From Symbiodinium natans (lineage: Eukaryota > Sar > Dinophyceae > Suessiales > Symbiodiniaceae), in NCBI GenBank assembly GCA_905221605.1, contig CAJNDS010002157.1, forward strand, positions 650,501 through 714,500: a stretch of DNA of 64,000 nucleotides, read 5' to 3'. The position numbers and the translations under genes are program-made. The notes beneath the pieces are model-generated. The model ran no database searches. It had not been told where the DNA came from and saw nothing but the letters and a program-made list of their open reading frames with translations. Shown in pieces: positions 18,061 to 30,291 of the stretch (its first letter is position 1; each line of letters starts with the position of its first letter).

Positions 18061-21000
18061 AGCATGAGCACCCGCCAAAGGTGTGTATAGGGCCGGAACT
18101 GCTGTCCATCATGAAAATGGGCTGGGCTGGGTTCGGGCTTGGCATCGGTTGCATCATGAGCATGAGCTGACAGCGTGTCCGCGTGGGGGATGGCACTGTT
18201 GTGTGCGCAATTGCGCGCACCACAATTTAACATGCAGGAGAGCGCATACGGCCTTGTAGCATCAGCACAGCAGCCACAAAAGCGGCAGGACTCCCCACCC
18301 AGGTTGACATCGACTCCAAAGCGAACATCAGCTGGGTATAGGTAGGGGCCCGCACTGGTAGCATCTGGCAGCACTGAGCGCGTGCGTGATTTCCAACGAC
18401 GGCTTCATTTGCAAAGCTGGTCTGAAACATGGCCCAAGCATTACTGCAAATTTGCTCGTGCGTACCACCCCAACAGATGCATCAAACGCGCATGAAAATT
18501 GTAACACTCGCTTGCCAAACTTACAACTACTTGTGTTTTTGCATGGTCCATCCACATTTCCCACCCATAATTCGCGCGAAAGCTTCCAACTGTGAGGGAA
18601 AGAATTTCGAGGCCGGCCGGGAACGCATTTTTTTTGTTTATGGCACGCCTTTTTGCTCAACGTTCATCGCGGTCCCAGTGCAGGTGGCTGCCTATCGGCC
18701 TGCAGGTCACTCATTCAATCTCATTCAATCAGGGGCGTCAGTTGAAGGTGTGTGGAAGCCAGCATGAGCAACACGTGGTTCGGGTCGGCATTGGTGTGCC
18801 TCATGAGCATGAGCTGAACATGTGTGTACGTGGGGGACAGACTGGGGACAGCACTGATGCGCGCGCTATTGCGTCCCAGGTTGACATCGACTCCAAAGCG
18901 AACATCAGCTGGGTATACGCAGGGGCCCGCACTGGTCGCATCTGGCAGCACTGAGCGCGTGCGTGATTTCCAACGACGGCTTCATTTGCAAAGCTGGTCT
19001 GAAACATGCCCCAAGCATTACTGCAAATTTGCTCGTCGTGTGAGCTGCGTACCACCCCAACAGATGCATCAAACGCGCGTGAAAATTGTAACACTCGCTT
19101 GCCAAACTTACAACTACTTGACGTCCAACTGGTGTCGTTTTTTTTGCATGGTCCATCCACATTTCCCACCCATAGTTCGCGCGAAAGCTTCCAACAGTGA
19201 GGCCAAGAATTTCGAGGCCGGCCGGGAACGCATTTTTTTGTATGTGGCACGCCTTTTTGCTCAACGTTCATCGCGGTCCCAGTGCAGGTGGCTGCCTGTC
19301 GGCCTGCAGGACAGACGGGGGACAGCACTGATGCGCGCGCTATTGCGTGCGTCGCCACTTACATGCAGGAGAGCGCATGGCGCCTTTTAGCATCCGCAAA
19401 AAAGCCTCAGAAGCGGCAGGACTCCCCACCAAGGTTGACATCGACTCCAAAGCGAACATCAGCTGGGTAAAGGTAGGGGCCCGCACTGGTAGCATCTGGC
19501 AGCACTGAGCGCGTGCGTGATTTCCAACGACGGCCTCATTTGCAAAGCTGGTCTGAAACATGCCCCAAGCATTACTGCAAATTTGCTCGTCATGTGAGCT
19601 GGGCACCACCCCAAAAGATGCATCAAACGCGTTATGGAAGGCTCACGTCGACTCCAAAGTGAAATTGCACAGTTGCGATGAATATGTGTCGGGACAGGGA
19701 CGGTGTCAAGTGCGAGCAAAGGAATGAGCTGTGCGGCCCTCGCTGTGGAAGCAGCGTGGCGCCGGCACACATCATCCGCAGTAGCGCTGGTTTGCCACCC
19801 GGTAGTGGCATCTCGACCGAGAAGTCCATGAGCATCAGTGGAAAATCTGTCGGAGGGGCACGCGCTGCTGTGCATCATAAACATCAGCTGGACGTGGGTG
19901 GGTGGGGCCCGGCATTGGCACACGTCATGATCCTGACAGCTGGAGGTGTGTGGCGGCCCGCATGAGTAGGGCGTGGTTCGGGATCGGCATTGGTGGTGTG
20001 AATCACGAGCATGAGCTGAAAAAAGGTGTGCGCGTGGGGGACAGCACTGATGTGCGTGCAATGGGGCGCATCGCCAATCACTGCTAGTATGCAGAAAAGC
20101 ACATGCATCAGCACAAAGGACACAGCAGCGGCAGGACACTTCACCCGGATCGTCTCCGGAAAGGGAAGGTCAAAAGTGGTGTCAAGTGCGAGCAAGGGCA
20201 TGAGCTGTGCGGCCCTCGCTGTGGAAGCAGCATGGCGCCGGCACACATCATCCGCAGTAGCGCTGGTTTGCCACCCGATAGTGGCAGCGCGACCGAGAAG
20301 TCCATGAGCATCAGTGTAAAATCTGTCGGGGGGGCACGCACTGCTGTGCATCATAAACATCAGCTGGACGTGGGTGGGTGGGGCCCGCATGAGCAGGGCG
20401 TGGTTCGGAATCGGCATTGGTGGTGTGAATCACGAGCATGAGCTGAAAAAGGTGTGCGCGTGGGGGACAGCACTGATGTGCGTGGGGCGCATCGCCAATC
20501 ACTGCCAGTATGCAGAAGAGCACATGCATCAGCACAAAGGCCACAGCAGCGGCAGGACACTTCACCCGGATCGTCTCGGGACAGGGAAGATCAAGAGTGG
20601 TGTCAAGTGCGAGCAAGGGCATGAGCTGTGCGGCCCTCGCTGTGGAAGCAGCATGGCGCCGGCACGCATCATCCGCAGCAGCGCTGGTTTGCCACTCGAT
20701 AGTGGCAGCGCGACCAAGAAGCCCATGAGCATTAGTGGAAAGTCTTTTTTTTGGGCGGCGGGCACTGCTGTGCATCATAAACAGCTGTGGGTAGGGGCCG
20801 GCACTGGCGCACGTCATGAGCATGACTTGGGCGTGCTTCGGGGCCGGCAGTAGTGCGCATCATTAGTATCAGCTTACGGTGTGTGTGGGGGCCAGCACTA
20901 GTGTCCACCAACTTCAGCTCGGTGTGGGTAAGGGCCGGCACTGGCTGCATCACTGAAGGTGTGTGTGTGTGGGTGCTTGCCGGCACTGGCGCGCGCTATG

Positions 21001-21260
21001 AGAATGAGCTGGGCGCGGTTCAGGGCCGGCAATGGTGTGCATCAGGGGCATCAGCTGAAGGTGTGTGTGGGGGCTCCAGTCTCGGTTGGGTGTGGGCAAA
21101 GGGGCCGGAAGTGGTGTGCATCATAAAATAAAACACTATCTGAGCATGAGCAGGGTGGTTTGGGGCCGGCACTGGTGTGCATCATGGCAAAGGGGCCAGC
21201 ACTGGCGTACATCCTGAGCATGGGTGTGGGTAGGGGCCTGCACGGGCGCAAGCAGCCGGG
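18060..21260. repeat. Degenerate minisatellite with higher-order duplications
   Basis: The basic unit of about 45-55 bp contains gcatgagcatgagctg, gtgtgtgtgggg and gccggcactggtgtgcatca. Longer copies recur. A block with aggttgacatcgactccaaa occurs at about 18301, 18879 and 19433. A block with ggtgtcaagtgcgagcaa occurs at about 19705, 20178 and 20599. Reading frames through it only reflect the repeat. No gene is supported. Confidence 0.7.
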
Positions 21261-21790
21261 CATCAACTGGGGTGCGAGGTGCAAGACACCCCAATTTGCA
21301 TGAGATGATGCATCCCAGCTACGCGTCAGCGGTTTTTGACTTTGAAACCTGCGCGGCCGACCCAGTAGGGCTGCACAGCGCCAAGCTGGGAGCACAGCGC
21401 CAAGCTTGCAGGGAGCAAGGCGAAAAGGCTTAGTGGGCTGGGACGTGCTTGGTCTGCGAAGCTATGCTCGCCGAATTTTCTGGAACATCCTCGAACTATA
21501 TCCTGATTGGACGTCGTGTTCCTGCAGCGCATGCGCCCGTCACCACTACCGCTAGCACCCACCAGGTTCCACACAGCAGTCGGGGCCGTGCGTGTCTGGG
21601 GCGAGGCCAGGGGCACGCAGCCACGATGATGGTTCTGCTTGATCGGAAACCAAAGACCCATACGCACCGCAAAGCAGTAAATACTTGGAATGCGAGGTCG
21701 CCATCAACCGCCAGAGTTCATTTTTGTAAACACGTACCGCCAAGCCGTGGCGCGTGTTGCCAGAGTTGCGACCGGATCTGTCAAGGGCGG
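21260..21790. other. Unique sequence, nothing assigned
   Basis: A minus-strand frame of 113 codons and plus frames overlap here, none with a recognisable motif. Confidence 0.3.
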
Positions 21791-21794
21791 ATTT

Positions 21795-21933
21795 GGGCGG
21801 GGGAGGGGGAGGGGGGGGAGGGGGGGGGGAGGGGGGAGGGGGAGGGGGAGGGGGAGGGGGAGGGGGGAGGGGAGGGGGAGGGGGAGGGGAGGGGGGAGGG
21901 GAGGGGGGAGGGGGAGGGGGAGGGGGAGGGGAA
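21795..21933 (+). repeat. Polypurine (GGGGGA)n tract
   Basis: About 140 bp of G4-6 runs separated by single A, all purine. It could form G-quadruplexes or triplex DNA. All six-frame peptides from it are Gly/Arg/Glu or Pro/Leu/Ser homopolymers and not genes. Confidence 0.9.
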
Positions 21934-23100
21934 GCCATTCCTGGACAGCAGTGGCACCTCCGCAAGCCCCAATTGTGTTTGGCAACCATGGTTCCGAAAC
22001 AACGACCGCGGCTACGGACGTTCGTATGCTCGCATATAGACATACACAAAGCGCACAACTCGTGACGCTCAATCGGCATACTGGTGCGTGGCAATCATCG
22101 CTGCCGTCCGTCCGCAATTAGCAGCACATCACAGAAGTGAATTGCGGTTTTTTTCTAAGGGGCCATGTACCTAATTCAATAGGGAATACAGTACTTGGGC
22201 CTTATCGTACTTCCCGTTTTAGGGGCTTTGAGGCCCAAGGACATAAAATGAGATACATGGACCCTTAGTATTAGGCGCGTTCGATGTTGCGAAGCTGGGC
22301 ACAGAAGACCTGTGCGCTGCAATGGCGTGTCGTCGTATTTGGCTCCAGCGACGAGACTGGTCAGCCATTGTATAGATGTCCTCAATTCAAGAGAGACTCC
22401 GCGCTGCGTGTTTCAATCGTGCTCGGCGTCCCAGTTGGCAACGACATCTCGCGCGTCCTGCACCGATTCGTGGGAGTCGTCCTTCCCATCCTTCTGGTTT
22501 GTCCTCGCCGACTGAATACTCCACGGGCCCATACCGGACGCTTTCAGTTTGCAGGTGGAACCAAACCTTTAGCACAAAGACTTTGTACGGAGACGAAGTC
22601 GACTCCCACAAGGACGAGGGGCCACCCTGCAGCTCGCTTTGTCTGCAGCCGACGGCCTCTGTTCCGCGCTGCTTCTGCTTGGCGAAGGCTCGCGCCGCCG
22701 CTGCGCCGAGCGTCTCGTGATTGATCAAGACCGGACATCCGAGGGGCGTGTTTGCGGACGTTCGTGACTTGCACAGCCATGCGAGTCGTGAACCGTTCCT
22801 TTCCCGGCTCGACTCAACCCTCAACCCTCAACCCTCTCAAGGCCCTCAACCCTCAACCCTCTCCCCTCTCAGGGCCCCCAACCCTACACCTTCAACTCTC
22901 AACCCTCAAGGCCCTCATTCCTCAACCCCCAACCCCCAACCCTCAACTCCCAACCCCCAACCCACGGGGCCCTCGTGCTGTTTTTACCACCGCGGGCCAT
23001 CGTTGCTCTCGCGCGACAAGGTGCTTTCACTCACTCGCGCCTTCTCCTGGCAAGCGCGTGGGTCGACGTTTTAGGGTTGAGGGTTTCGGGTTTAGGGTGT
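21934..23100. other. Unassigned sequence with a CCCTCAA repeat block
   Basis: From 22818 to 22975 the sequence is built of CCCTCAACCCTCAA and variants, a diverged telomere-like repeat. A minus-strand stretch at 22480-22600 (FHLQTESVRYGPVEYSVGED) is open but unassigned. Telomere-like variants resume at 23070. Confidence 0.4.
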
Positions 23101-23390
23101 AGCCCGATGCCGCAAGCCCTAGGACGCTCTTTCAGCACTTGTGACTGAGCCATATGATCCCTTGCTGATACCGCAACTTTCCTAAACTCTAAGCTCTAAG
23201 CTCTAAACCCTAAACAGGAATTCTGGGCGGCTCTTGAGCAGCTTGCAGAGGAGCTATAGGGTTTAGGGTTCAGAGTTTAGGGGCTTAGGGAAAAAGAATG
23301 AGAACGACAATAACCATATTATTCTGGCACTGGACCTCCTCAGGGTTTGGGTTTGTTCGGGTTTCGGGGGTTAAGGTGTCGGGATGTTCC

Positions 23391-23493
23391 CCCTTATACT
23401 AATCGTCTTTAATGGGGATTCTCGTCCCCCCCAAATATCATCCCTATTTTAAGAAAGTTAGTGTAGCGGGGGGGGGGGGGGGGGAACATCCCA
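23391..23493. mobile_element. Foldback element, GGGATGTTCCCC family, copy 1
   Basis: Starts GGGATGTTCCCCCTTATACT and ends GGGGGAACATCCC. The right arm is partly replaced by a poly(G) run. No ORF. Likely a MITE. Confidence 0.6.
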
Positions 23494-23849
23494 ATTAGGC
23501 TGTCGGGTTTAGAGTCTGAAACCCTAAACCCTAAACCCTAAACCCTAAACCCTAAGTATCGGTTTTCTTTGGTTTTTTTGGTGGAGGCGGGAAGTGAGTG
23601 GAGCCTTCAGAATGCTCGGAGGAGCCCCAGGGGCGCGCCATGAGAGCTGCAAGAGTTGTCAAGGTTTACAGAAGCTTCGGGCTTCGGGTAGCTTAGGGGT
23701 GTAGGGTTTAAGGTTCAGGGCTTAGGGTTTAGGGGTGTAGGGTTTAGGGGGTGTAGGGTTTAAGGTCGACCTGGACCCCAAAAACACGGTCCTGTAGGCC
23801 ATCTTTGTGGGCGTTTGGAGAATCCAGGTGTGGGTTTAAGGGTTAATTC

Positions 23850-24035
23850 CCAGAGATGGAGGTCTACAGTTTGAGCATGTTCGGATGCAAGGAGACCAGT
23901 GCGCTATAAGATAGGGCTTGTGGGCCTCAAACTCGTGCAGTTCATCGAACAAATCCGTGCCAGTGCTTTCGATTGAGCCTGAACCAGAAGCAACGTGAAC
24001 AACCGAGCTGGCTGCCTTAATTGGAGACCCCAATG
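23850..24035 (-). CDS. Exon-like open segment
   Basis: The minus strand reads SSVVHVASGSGSIESTGTDL, FDELHEFEAHKPYLIAHWS and CIRTCSNCRPP, with no stop for about 60 codons between telomere-like blocks. Composition looks protein-like. No family recognised. Confidence 0.3.
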
Positions 24036-24039
24036 ATAA

Positions 24040-24160
24040 GTCTCCTCAAAACCTGCTTAGGGTTTCTTCTAGCCCTAATGATAAGTCTACTTATAATCTA
24101 CTTGGGGGGGCTTACATGTAAGTGGGACTTACAAGTACCCTGAACCTCCAAGCGACTCCT
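24040..24160. repeat. Partial GGAGGTTCA-family foldback
   Basis: Contains gataagtctacttataatctacttggggg and the right end gtaccctgaacctccaag, shared with the copies at 28152-28265 and 33846-33951. The left arm is missing. Confidence 0.4.
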
Positions 24161-24236
24161 AAGCTGATCCGCTAAACCCATGAAGCCCACGCAAGCACAA
24201 GTTCGCGAGACCGAGCTGCCGGAGCTTTCATGCCTT

Positions 24237-24412
24237 GGGATGTTCCCCCTTCTCCTCACAGTCCCCTAATAGAAATTAGAATTAGGGGGGGGGGGGGGGG
24301 GGTACTATAATCCCTCTTCAGGACTGTTACTATAAGGTGCATTAAAAAATATATAGTATTACCAAATAATAACAAACTAATATTAAAAAAAAGAATAAAG
24401 GGGCACATCCCA
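24237..24412. mobile_element. Foldback element, GGGATGTTCCCC family, copy 2
   Basis: Starts GGGATGTTCCCCCTTCTC and ends GGGGCACATCCCA, with an A/T-rich insertion (24340-24400) and a G run inside. The 9-mer tcatgcctt precedes it and recurs just after its end, suggesting a target duplication. Confidence 0.55.
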
Positions 24413-25106
24413 CCTCATGCCTTTAAAGCTTTGCCTGGACCCCCCCCCCCCCAAGAGCCATAGCCAAAGGTTTCAGGGGGTCTCAGCCAGCACCTGCTCT
24501 TGGGGGCCAAGACCCTTAGACTGAACAAAAAAACGCCGAGAACAGCACAGAAAGGCTTAACGGGTAGCCTAAGACAAGAAGGGGTGCCTTCTTTGGTGAC
24601 TGGGGCGAGTGTTTAGGGTTTAGGGTATAGAGATTAATCTCATGGTTTGAGGTTAGAGCCTCGACTGACAGCCAAGATTCTTTCCCGCAGACTCGCCAAT
24701 CGGCACGGTCTGTTGATTGACCCCCCCCCCCTCCCCCCCGCCCACCATCTCCCCCGTGGGTACAAGGGCTCCGGCCATGATTCGGGGGAACGCTATACAC
24801 CCCATTAGGGTTTAGGGTTTAGGGTTTATATCCGAAGGGGCTACATAAATACCAAAACCCGAACACCCCAAGGAGTGAACAAGGTTTCTCGTGGCCGGCC
24901 ACCCGTGTACGCAAGCTCCGAAGTTGCTGTCCTAAACCCCCTAAACCCCCTAAACCCTAAACCCTACAAAAAGAGTAGGCTTCAGCCATGCGATCGGCGC
25001 AGGAGCGCTTTGGCTCGAGTCGCCATCGCGCTGTCGTCGCCATCGCGCTGTGGCGCTGCACTGGCAGGCCGCGCCTGCTCGGATCCTAAACCTTCTAGTT
25101 TGGGGA

Positions 25107-25185
25107 TTGGGTTTAGGGTTTAGGGTTTAGGGTTTAGGGTTTAGGGTTTAGGGTTTAGGGTTTAGGCTTTAGGCTTTAGGGTTTA
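25107..25185 (+). repeat. Telomere-like array (TTTAGGG)n
   Basis: Ten or more units. It follows a short island (24880-25080) that may be an exon but is open on both strands. Confidence 0.9.
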
Positions 25186-25189
25186 GTAA

Positions 25190-27440
25190 GGGGTGCTGAG
25201 TACCCTGGGCCAGACAAGGTTAGCCTTTCAATCGTGGTACATAGGATTATATATACCCCAAAAGGTGCAAACGCACTCAGCTCCTGAGACCCTTGTGCGC
25301 CTTACTAGATGCCCTTTTGGCTCTATGAACTTCATATACGCTAATATGAGCCCTCCAAACCCTACAAGCCCAAAACATCCGGTTGGGTTCAGGGCTTCGG
25401 GTTCGTTGCTGGTTCAATCTTCTCACTTTCCGGTGCAGGCGCTTTCAGCACTCTAGCCTCATGCTGACCTAAACCCAAAACCCTAAGCCCTAAGCTGCCC
25501 CGCTCCGCTTTGTGGGTTGTGCGCTGTTGGCTTTCGGCATGATGCAAAGACCTCCCTGCCATCCCTCCCCTACGCTTTGGGTGTGTGTGGGTGCGGGCGG
25601 GTGTGTTCTCCGCGTTTTCCTTTCCGGGTCCTAGCTCTATAGTTTGAGAGCTTGGGATTTCGGATTGAGGATACCTGCTCGGGGAACGGCTGTGCTGCTC
25701 GATGCTCAACGAACTTTGTTAACACTAACCTGCCTTAACCGCTCGCCGGTGCGTCAGCCATCCGCCTCAGGACGGAGCCGCATGGAAGGTCGGGGGTTTA
25801 GAGTTTAGGGTTTAGGGTTTGGGTTTAGGGTTGAGGGATAGGGTTTCGGGTTTATGGTTAGAGTTATCCAGGGTACAGGGTTAGGCATGGGGTTTTGGGG
25901 TATTGGATTCAACGTCTAAGGGTCGGGGTTGGGGACTGAGGGCAGGAATCGCCGACTGGCCTTTTCCTGATAGGGGATAGGATTAGGGGGACCTTTTGGG
26001 GATATAGACCCTCTGAATAAGGTCCCTGTTCCAGAAAGCCAGAAGAGGGTTAAGAAGGGCCCCCTTATCCCACCTAGGACCTGAGCGCACAGAGCACCGG
26101 AAGTGCATGACGAAGTGTCCTCAACCCTAAACCCTAAACCCTAAACCTGAAACCCTAAACCCTAAACAAACCCTAAACCCTAAACCCAGACACAAAAAAC
26201 CTAAACCCTTAAACCCTAAATCCTGATCTGGCAGGCCTCGGCCCCTATGTCTTGGAACCCCAGCACTTGCTTCAGGGCGCCCCTCCCCACACCACCGGTT
26301 TAGGGTTTGGGGTTTAGGGTTTAGGGTTTAGGGTTTCGGGCTGCCGATGATCCGAAGAAAACGAGATGTGAAAAACACCTTTGCAATTATGCACTCCCTC
26401 CCCCCTCCTCATTTTAACAGCCGAAACCCACCCCCCCCCACCCCCCCCGCCCCCGAGCGCCCGGGGCTTCGCACGCGTCTCAAGCGGCGAACGCCAGTCT
26501 TCAGCTCAGTGATTGTCCTGGTTGCAGGAAGTCTACTTATGGCAGGAGTAGCCCTCTTCTGACAAGGGCACCCTCTTCTTGGTTTTAGGGTTTAGGGTTG
26601 AGGGCTTAGGGAGTTTTTAAAAAGGGAACCTTGAACCAAAAACAGGGTGAAGGGACTGGGCTGCCAGGTCTAGGTTAGGCGAGTGCTAACCCTCAACTTC
26701 AAACCCTAAACCGTAAACGCCAGGTTGCCCATGGCCCTGGGAAGAAAATAAACCCTACCTAACCCCCCCCCCCCCCCCCCCCAAGCCCTAAAAGCTGCAT
26801 GAAACGGGAGCAAGACCACTGGGCTTGGAGCCTTAGGTAAAGCTCTGGGAGTGATCCGAGACGGCAAGACCGCTTAGTCTGGGTGTGGGGGTTTAGTGTT
26901 TGGGTTTAGGGTTTACATTTTAGGGTTTAGGGTTTAGGGTTTAGGGTCTAGGGTTTAGGGTTTAGGGTTTAGGGTTTTTTAGTGTTTAGGGCCCTAGCTT
27001 TGGGGTTTGAGGGCTCGTTTGGCGTCCTAAAAAACCTTCGCAGGTTCGGACAAGTACGGGGGGTTTTGTCAGAGTGGGCTCCATGCAGGGTTTGGGGTTT
27101 AGGGTTTAGGGTTTAGGGTTTAGGGTTTAGGGTTTAGGGTCCGAGTAGGGGGTCGGAGGGCATTGTTCCGGTTTGCGGGCTCTCTCTAAGGTTTCGCGTG
27201 CAGGGCTTCCCGACGCCCCTTAAGCCCGAAGCCCAGAGACTCGCAGCTCCACGTATACCTTGCTACGCGCAAGACAGCTTACAAGAAGGGTTCCAGAAGC
27301 TGGCAGTAGAAAAATCTTCATAAACCTAAAAGCCTATATGCCCATCAGCCTAAACCCTAAACCCTAAACCCTAAACCCTAAACCCTAAACCCTAAACCCT
27401 AAACCCTAAACCCTAAATCCTAAATCCTAAACCCTCGCTG
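25190..27440. repeat. Telomere-like arrays alternating with unassigned islands
   Basis: Arrays at 26119-26225 (CCCTAAA), 26299-26340, 26899-26985, 27090-27140 (TTTAGGG) and 27351-27435 (CCCTAAA). Poly(C) runs occur at 26428-26450 and 26763-26782. Islands between show no recognised protein. Confidence 0.7.
26568..26672. mobile_element. Degenerate introner-like element (family 1)
   Basis: Landmarks agggcaccctcttcttgg, aagggaaccttgaacc and gactgggctgcc remain in order. The left terminal repeat is lost and TTTAGGG repeats occupy the centre. Probably an old copy. Confidence 0.45.
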
Positions 27441-27535
27441 TCGACAGACGCACGTATTGAAGCCTTCAACCCTACGTTTCCCACCGTGGCTCCTCTCCAC
27501 TTCGGCCAGGCGCTGCTCCATCTGCGGCGGCTGTT
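27440..27535 (-). CDS. Exon-like segment, coiled-coil composition
   Basis: The minus strand reads PQMEQRLAEVERSHGGKRRV between two telomere-like arrays. The charge pattern suggests a coiled coil. Unassigned. Confidence 0.3.
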
Positions 27536-27549
27536 AGAGGTTTTGGGGG

Positions 27550-27800
27550 TTTAGGGGGAGGGTTTGGGGTTTAGGGTTTAGGGTTTAGGGTTTAGGGTTG
27601 GGGGTTTAGGGGGAGGGTTTGGGGTTTAGGATTTAGGGTTTAGGGTTTAGGGTTTGGGGTTTGGGGTTTGGGGTTTGGGGTTTAGGGTTTGGGGTTCGGG
27701 GCTGGTGGTGTTTTGGGGTTTTGGGGTTTTGGGGTGTTGGGGTGTTGGGGTGTTGGGGTGTTGGGGTGTTGGGGTGTTGAGGTGTTGGGGTTTGGGGTTT
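27550..27800 (+). repeat. TTTAGGG array grading into TTTGGGG and GTGTTGGG repeats
   Basis: Perfect units at 27564-27600 change to ggggtttggggtttgggg and then (ggggtgtt)n at 27738-27785. It shows drift from the telomeric unit to G-rich minisatellite. Confidence 0.8.
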
Positions 27801-28151
27801 CCCACTCTATTGGGTTCGGGGGGCTTGGGGCTTAGGAGCCAGACTACCCCATATTAGAATCCCCTCCCAAGGACTCTTTAATTTAAGATAACCTGATCAT
27901 TGCCCTGCAAATCGAAAGCCCAAAGTTCTAAGCCCTGTAAACCCTGCCCATAAACCCTAAAACCTAAGCCCAATTTACCCCAAGCCCTGAAAACCCTATA
28001 AAGCCTAAAGCCTTGCTTACCCTTAGCCCCGTAAGCCCTACCCTACACCCCAAGCCCTGAAGCCCTTAAGCCCTAGAAACCTAAAGCCCTAAAACCCTAA
28101 GCCCCAGAACCCTAATCCCTAAACCCTATAAACCCTAAAGCCCTAAGCCCT

Positions 28152-28266
28152 ACTTGGAGGTTCATGGTACTTCGTAACTAATTAGCCTGGGTAACTAGAC
28201 TTAGGGGATTTTTTTAATTGGGTCATAAGTACAGTCATGATTAGTTACTAAGTACCATGAACCTCC
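28152..28266. mobile_element. Foldback element, GGAGGTTCA family, copy 1
   Basis: Left end GGAGGTTCATGGTACTTCGT and right end its near-perfect inverse ending TACCATGAACCTCC. About 115 bp, no ORF. A MITE-like hairpin. Confidence 0.65.
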
Positions 28267-28424
28267 CGTGGTCGCCCTAAACCCTAAACCCTAAACCCTA
28301 AACCCTAAACCCTAAACCCTAAACCTTGTAAACCATGAACCCTATAAACCCTAAGCCCTATAAACTATAAACCCTAAACCCTAAACCCTAAACCCAAACC
28401 CTAAACCCTAAACGCTAAACCCCA

Positions 28425-28500
28425 AGCCGCTCCGCAGCCTCCCCGATGCGGCGGCGCTCCGCCACACTCTTGCCCGTGGAGTTGGCGGGGAGCCTGAGAG
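28425..28500 (-). CDS. Exon-like segment
   Basis: The minus strand reads LRLPANSTGKSVAERRRIGE and then AAERLG. Open across the whole unique island between telomere-like arrays. The helical, charged composition matches other islands on the same strand. Confidence 0.35.
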
Positions 28501-29094
28501 GTTTCTAGGGTACTTTGGGCTTTTTTTGGTTCCAGGAGTTAGGGTTTAGGGTTTAGGGTTTAGGGTTTAGGGTTTAGGGTTTAGGGTTTAGGGTATTTTG
28601 GGCTTTTGGTTTGAGGTTTTTCCTCTTTGTTATTGCTCACTTGTTCACACGTTTAGTATAAAAACCCATGAGTGAAACGAACACTCTTATTAACATTCTT
28701 CTTCTTATTGTTGTTACTATTGTTGCTATTATGACTACTACTACTCTTATACACTCGCGTGCCAAGAATCAACTCATTTCATGCATGCGCGGTCTTGATA
28801 TTAGGTGACTAGGCACTTCGGGGGTCTGCGCTTAAGGGCTTAGGAGCTTCGGAGCTTCGGAGGTGCGCGCTTAGAGGCTTAGGAGTTTAGGACCTGGGTT
28901 TAGTTTAGGGTACTGCACTACGTTCTCAGGGGACGTGCGTGTTTACAGACCTGCAAAACCCACTATGCGTCTTGTTCGTTGCGAAAAAAACCCGGAGAAG
29001 GGTTTAGGGTTTAGGGCCAGGGTTTAGGGTAGCCTAAAGCCATAAATCCTAGGTCCTAGACCTTTAACCTTAAACCCTGGCCCCTAAATTCCTG

Positions 29095-29212
29095 CCTCGA
29101 GGATGCGCAACGGAAAAACATCCTTGCTGGGCACGTGCTTGGAATCCCCAAGGACACGGCTGCCCTTGGCGTCGATGACGAGATACGGACCATCAAGGCT
29201 CTGCACAGGTTT
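29095..29212 (-). CDS. Exon-like segment
   Basis: The minus strand reads LDGPYLVIDAKGSRVLGDSK and HVPSKDVFPLRILEA, a globular-looking sequence with no stop. The plus strand is also open (KNILAGHVLGIPKDTAALGV), so the strand is not certain. No family recognised. Confidence 0.35.
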
Positions 29213-29291
29213 AGGGTTTAGGGTTTAGGGTTTAGGGTTTAGGATTTAGGGTTTAGAATTAGGGTTTTGGGTTTAGGGTTTAGGGTTTGGG

Positions 29292-29395
29292 GCAGAGTCC
29301 TGGAGAACCTTGCCCCACTGCCTGCTGTACGGGATCTGCTGCAACACGTCGCTTGGCTCCGCGGGGCGCGGGCGCTTCTCGCCAGAGAATGATTG
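29292..29395 (-). CDS. Exon-like segment
   Basis: The minus strand reads FSGEKRPRPAEPSDVLQQIP and YSRQWGKVLQDSA. It is bounded on one side by a telomere-like array. Unassigned. Confidence 0.35.
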
Positions 29396-30194
29396 AGTTA
29401 TGAAGAAGCGAACCAGTGAGCGAATGCATGACTTCTCTAAGCGATTGAACGAAACCAATGAACGAAACAAGCGCACGCAAAGACAAAATTTTATTTCGTG
29501 CATACACGGCGTCATAAATTCCTTGTCATTTTGCATTAGAAAATATTATGGTCCTTTAGTGTTATTAATTACTTCGCCACTAAAAGTTCGGGGGGCTTCT
29601 GTGTGAGCCTAAACCCCAAGCCAAAATACCTAAACTGCAAACCCTGAATTCTTGGCACCCTAGTGGCCCCGGACGCCCTAAAAACCGAAACCCAACAACC
29701 CCAAGCGCCTTATATAAACCCTAAACCCTGAACCCTAAACCCTACTGTACACCCTAAACCCTAAATGGAAAGCCTCAACCCTAAAGATCTTCAGGCACGG
29801 CTCTAAGGAAAGCCTTGGTCCTCGTTTGGGCCATCTCAATCTCTGAGAAATTTCTGTTTCCACAAAGCCCCTTACTCCCTTGAAGCCCTGACAACCCTAA
29901 GCCCGAAAAGCCCGAAGCCCAAACCTTCAACACACCGAAGCACAAAACCCCGAACCCTGCTGGAAAACCAACTAAAGCCCAAACCCTTCAAATCCCGAAG
30001 CTCCAAACCCTAATAAACCCTACATGAAAACAACTAAACCCTAAACCCTAAACCCTAAGCCCAAAAAGTAACCCTAAACACCTAGACCTTAAAATTAAAC
30101 CTTAAACCCTGAACCCACCCTAAACCCTAAACCTTAAACCCTAATTAAACCCTAAACCCACCCTAAACCCTAAACCCCTAAACCCCTACAGCAG

Positions 30195-30290
30195 CTGGCG
30201 GCAAGAAGCTTGCGAAGCGCCGTCTCCAGCGAGTCCCGCTCAGCGCTGTAGCGCCGCAGCTGGCCCTCGAGGAAGGACACCTGCAGCGTG
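30195..30290 (-). CDS. Exon-like coiled-coil segment
   Basis: The minus strand reads TLQVSFLEGQLRRYSAERDS and LETALRKLLAAS, with a clear heptad pattern. One of the best candidate exons in the 23-40 kb region. Flanked on both sides by telomere-like repeats that would be intronic. Confidence 0.4.
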
Positions 30291-30291
30291 G

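Noticed and set aside
17783-20986. Many minus-strand frames rich in His, Ala and Met
   Set aside because: They follow the minisatellite unit, overlap each other and have no recognisable domain.
18060-21260. CRISPR-like array
   Set aside because: Units are degenerate and contiguous without unique spacers of constant length, and the genome is eukaryotic.
21690-22121. Gly/Arg- and Pro-rich frames of 70-196 codons
   Set aside because: They exist on all frames because of the GGGGGA tract, with no non-repetitive conserved part.
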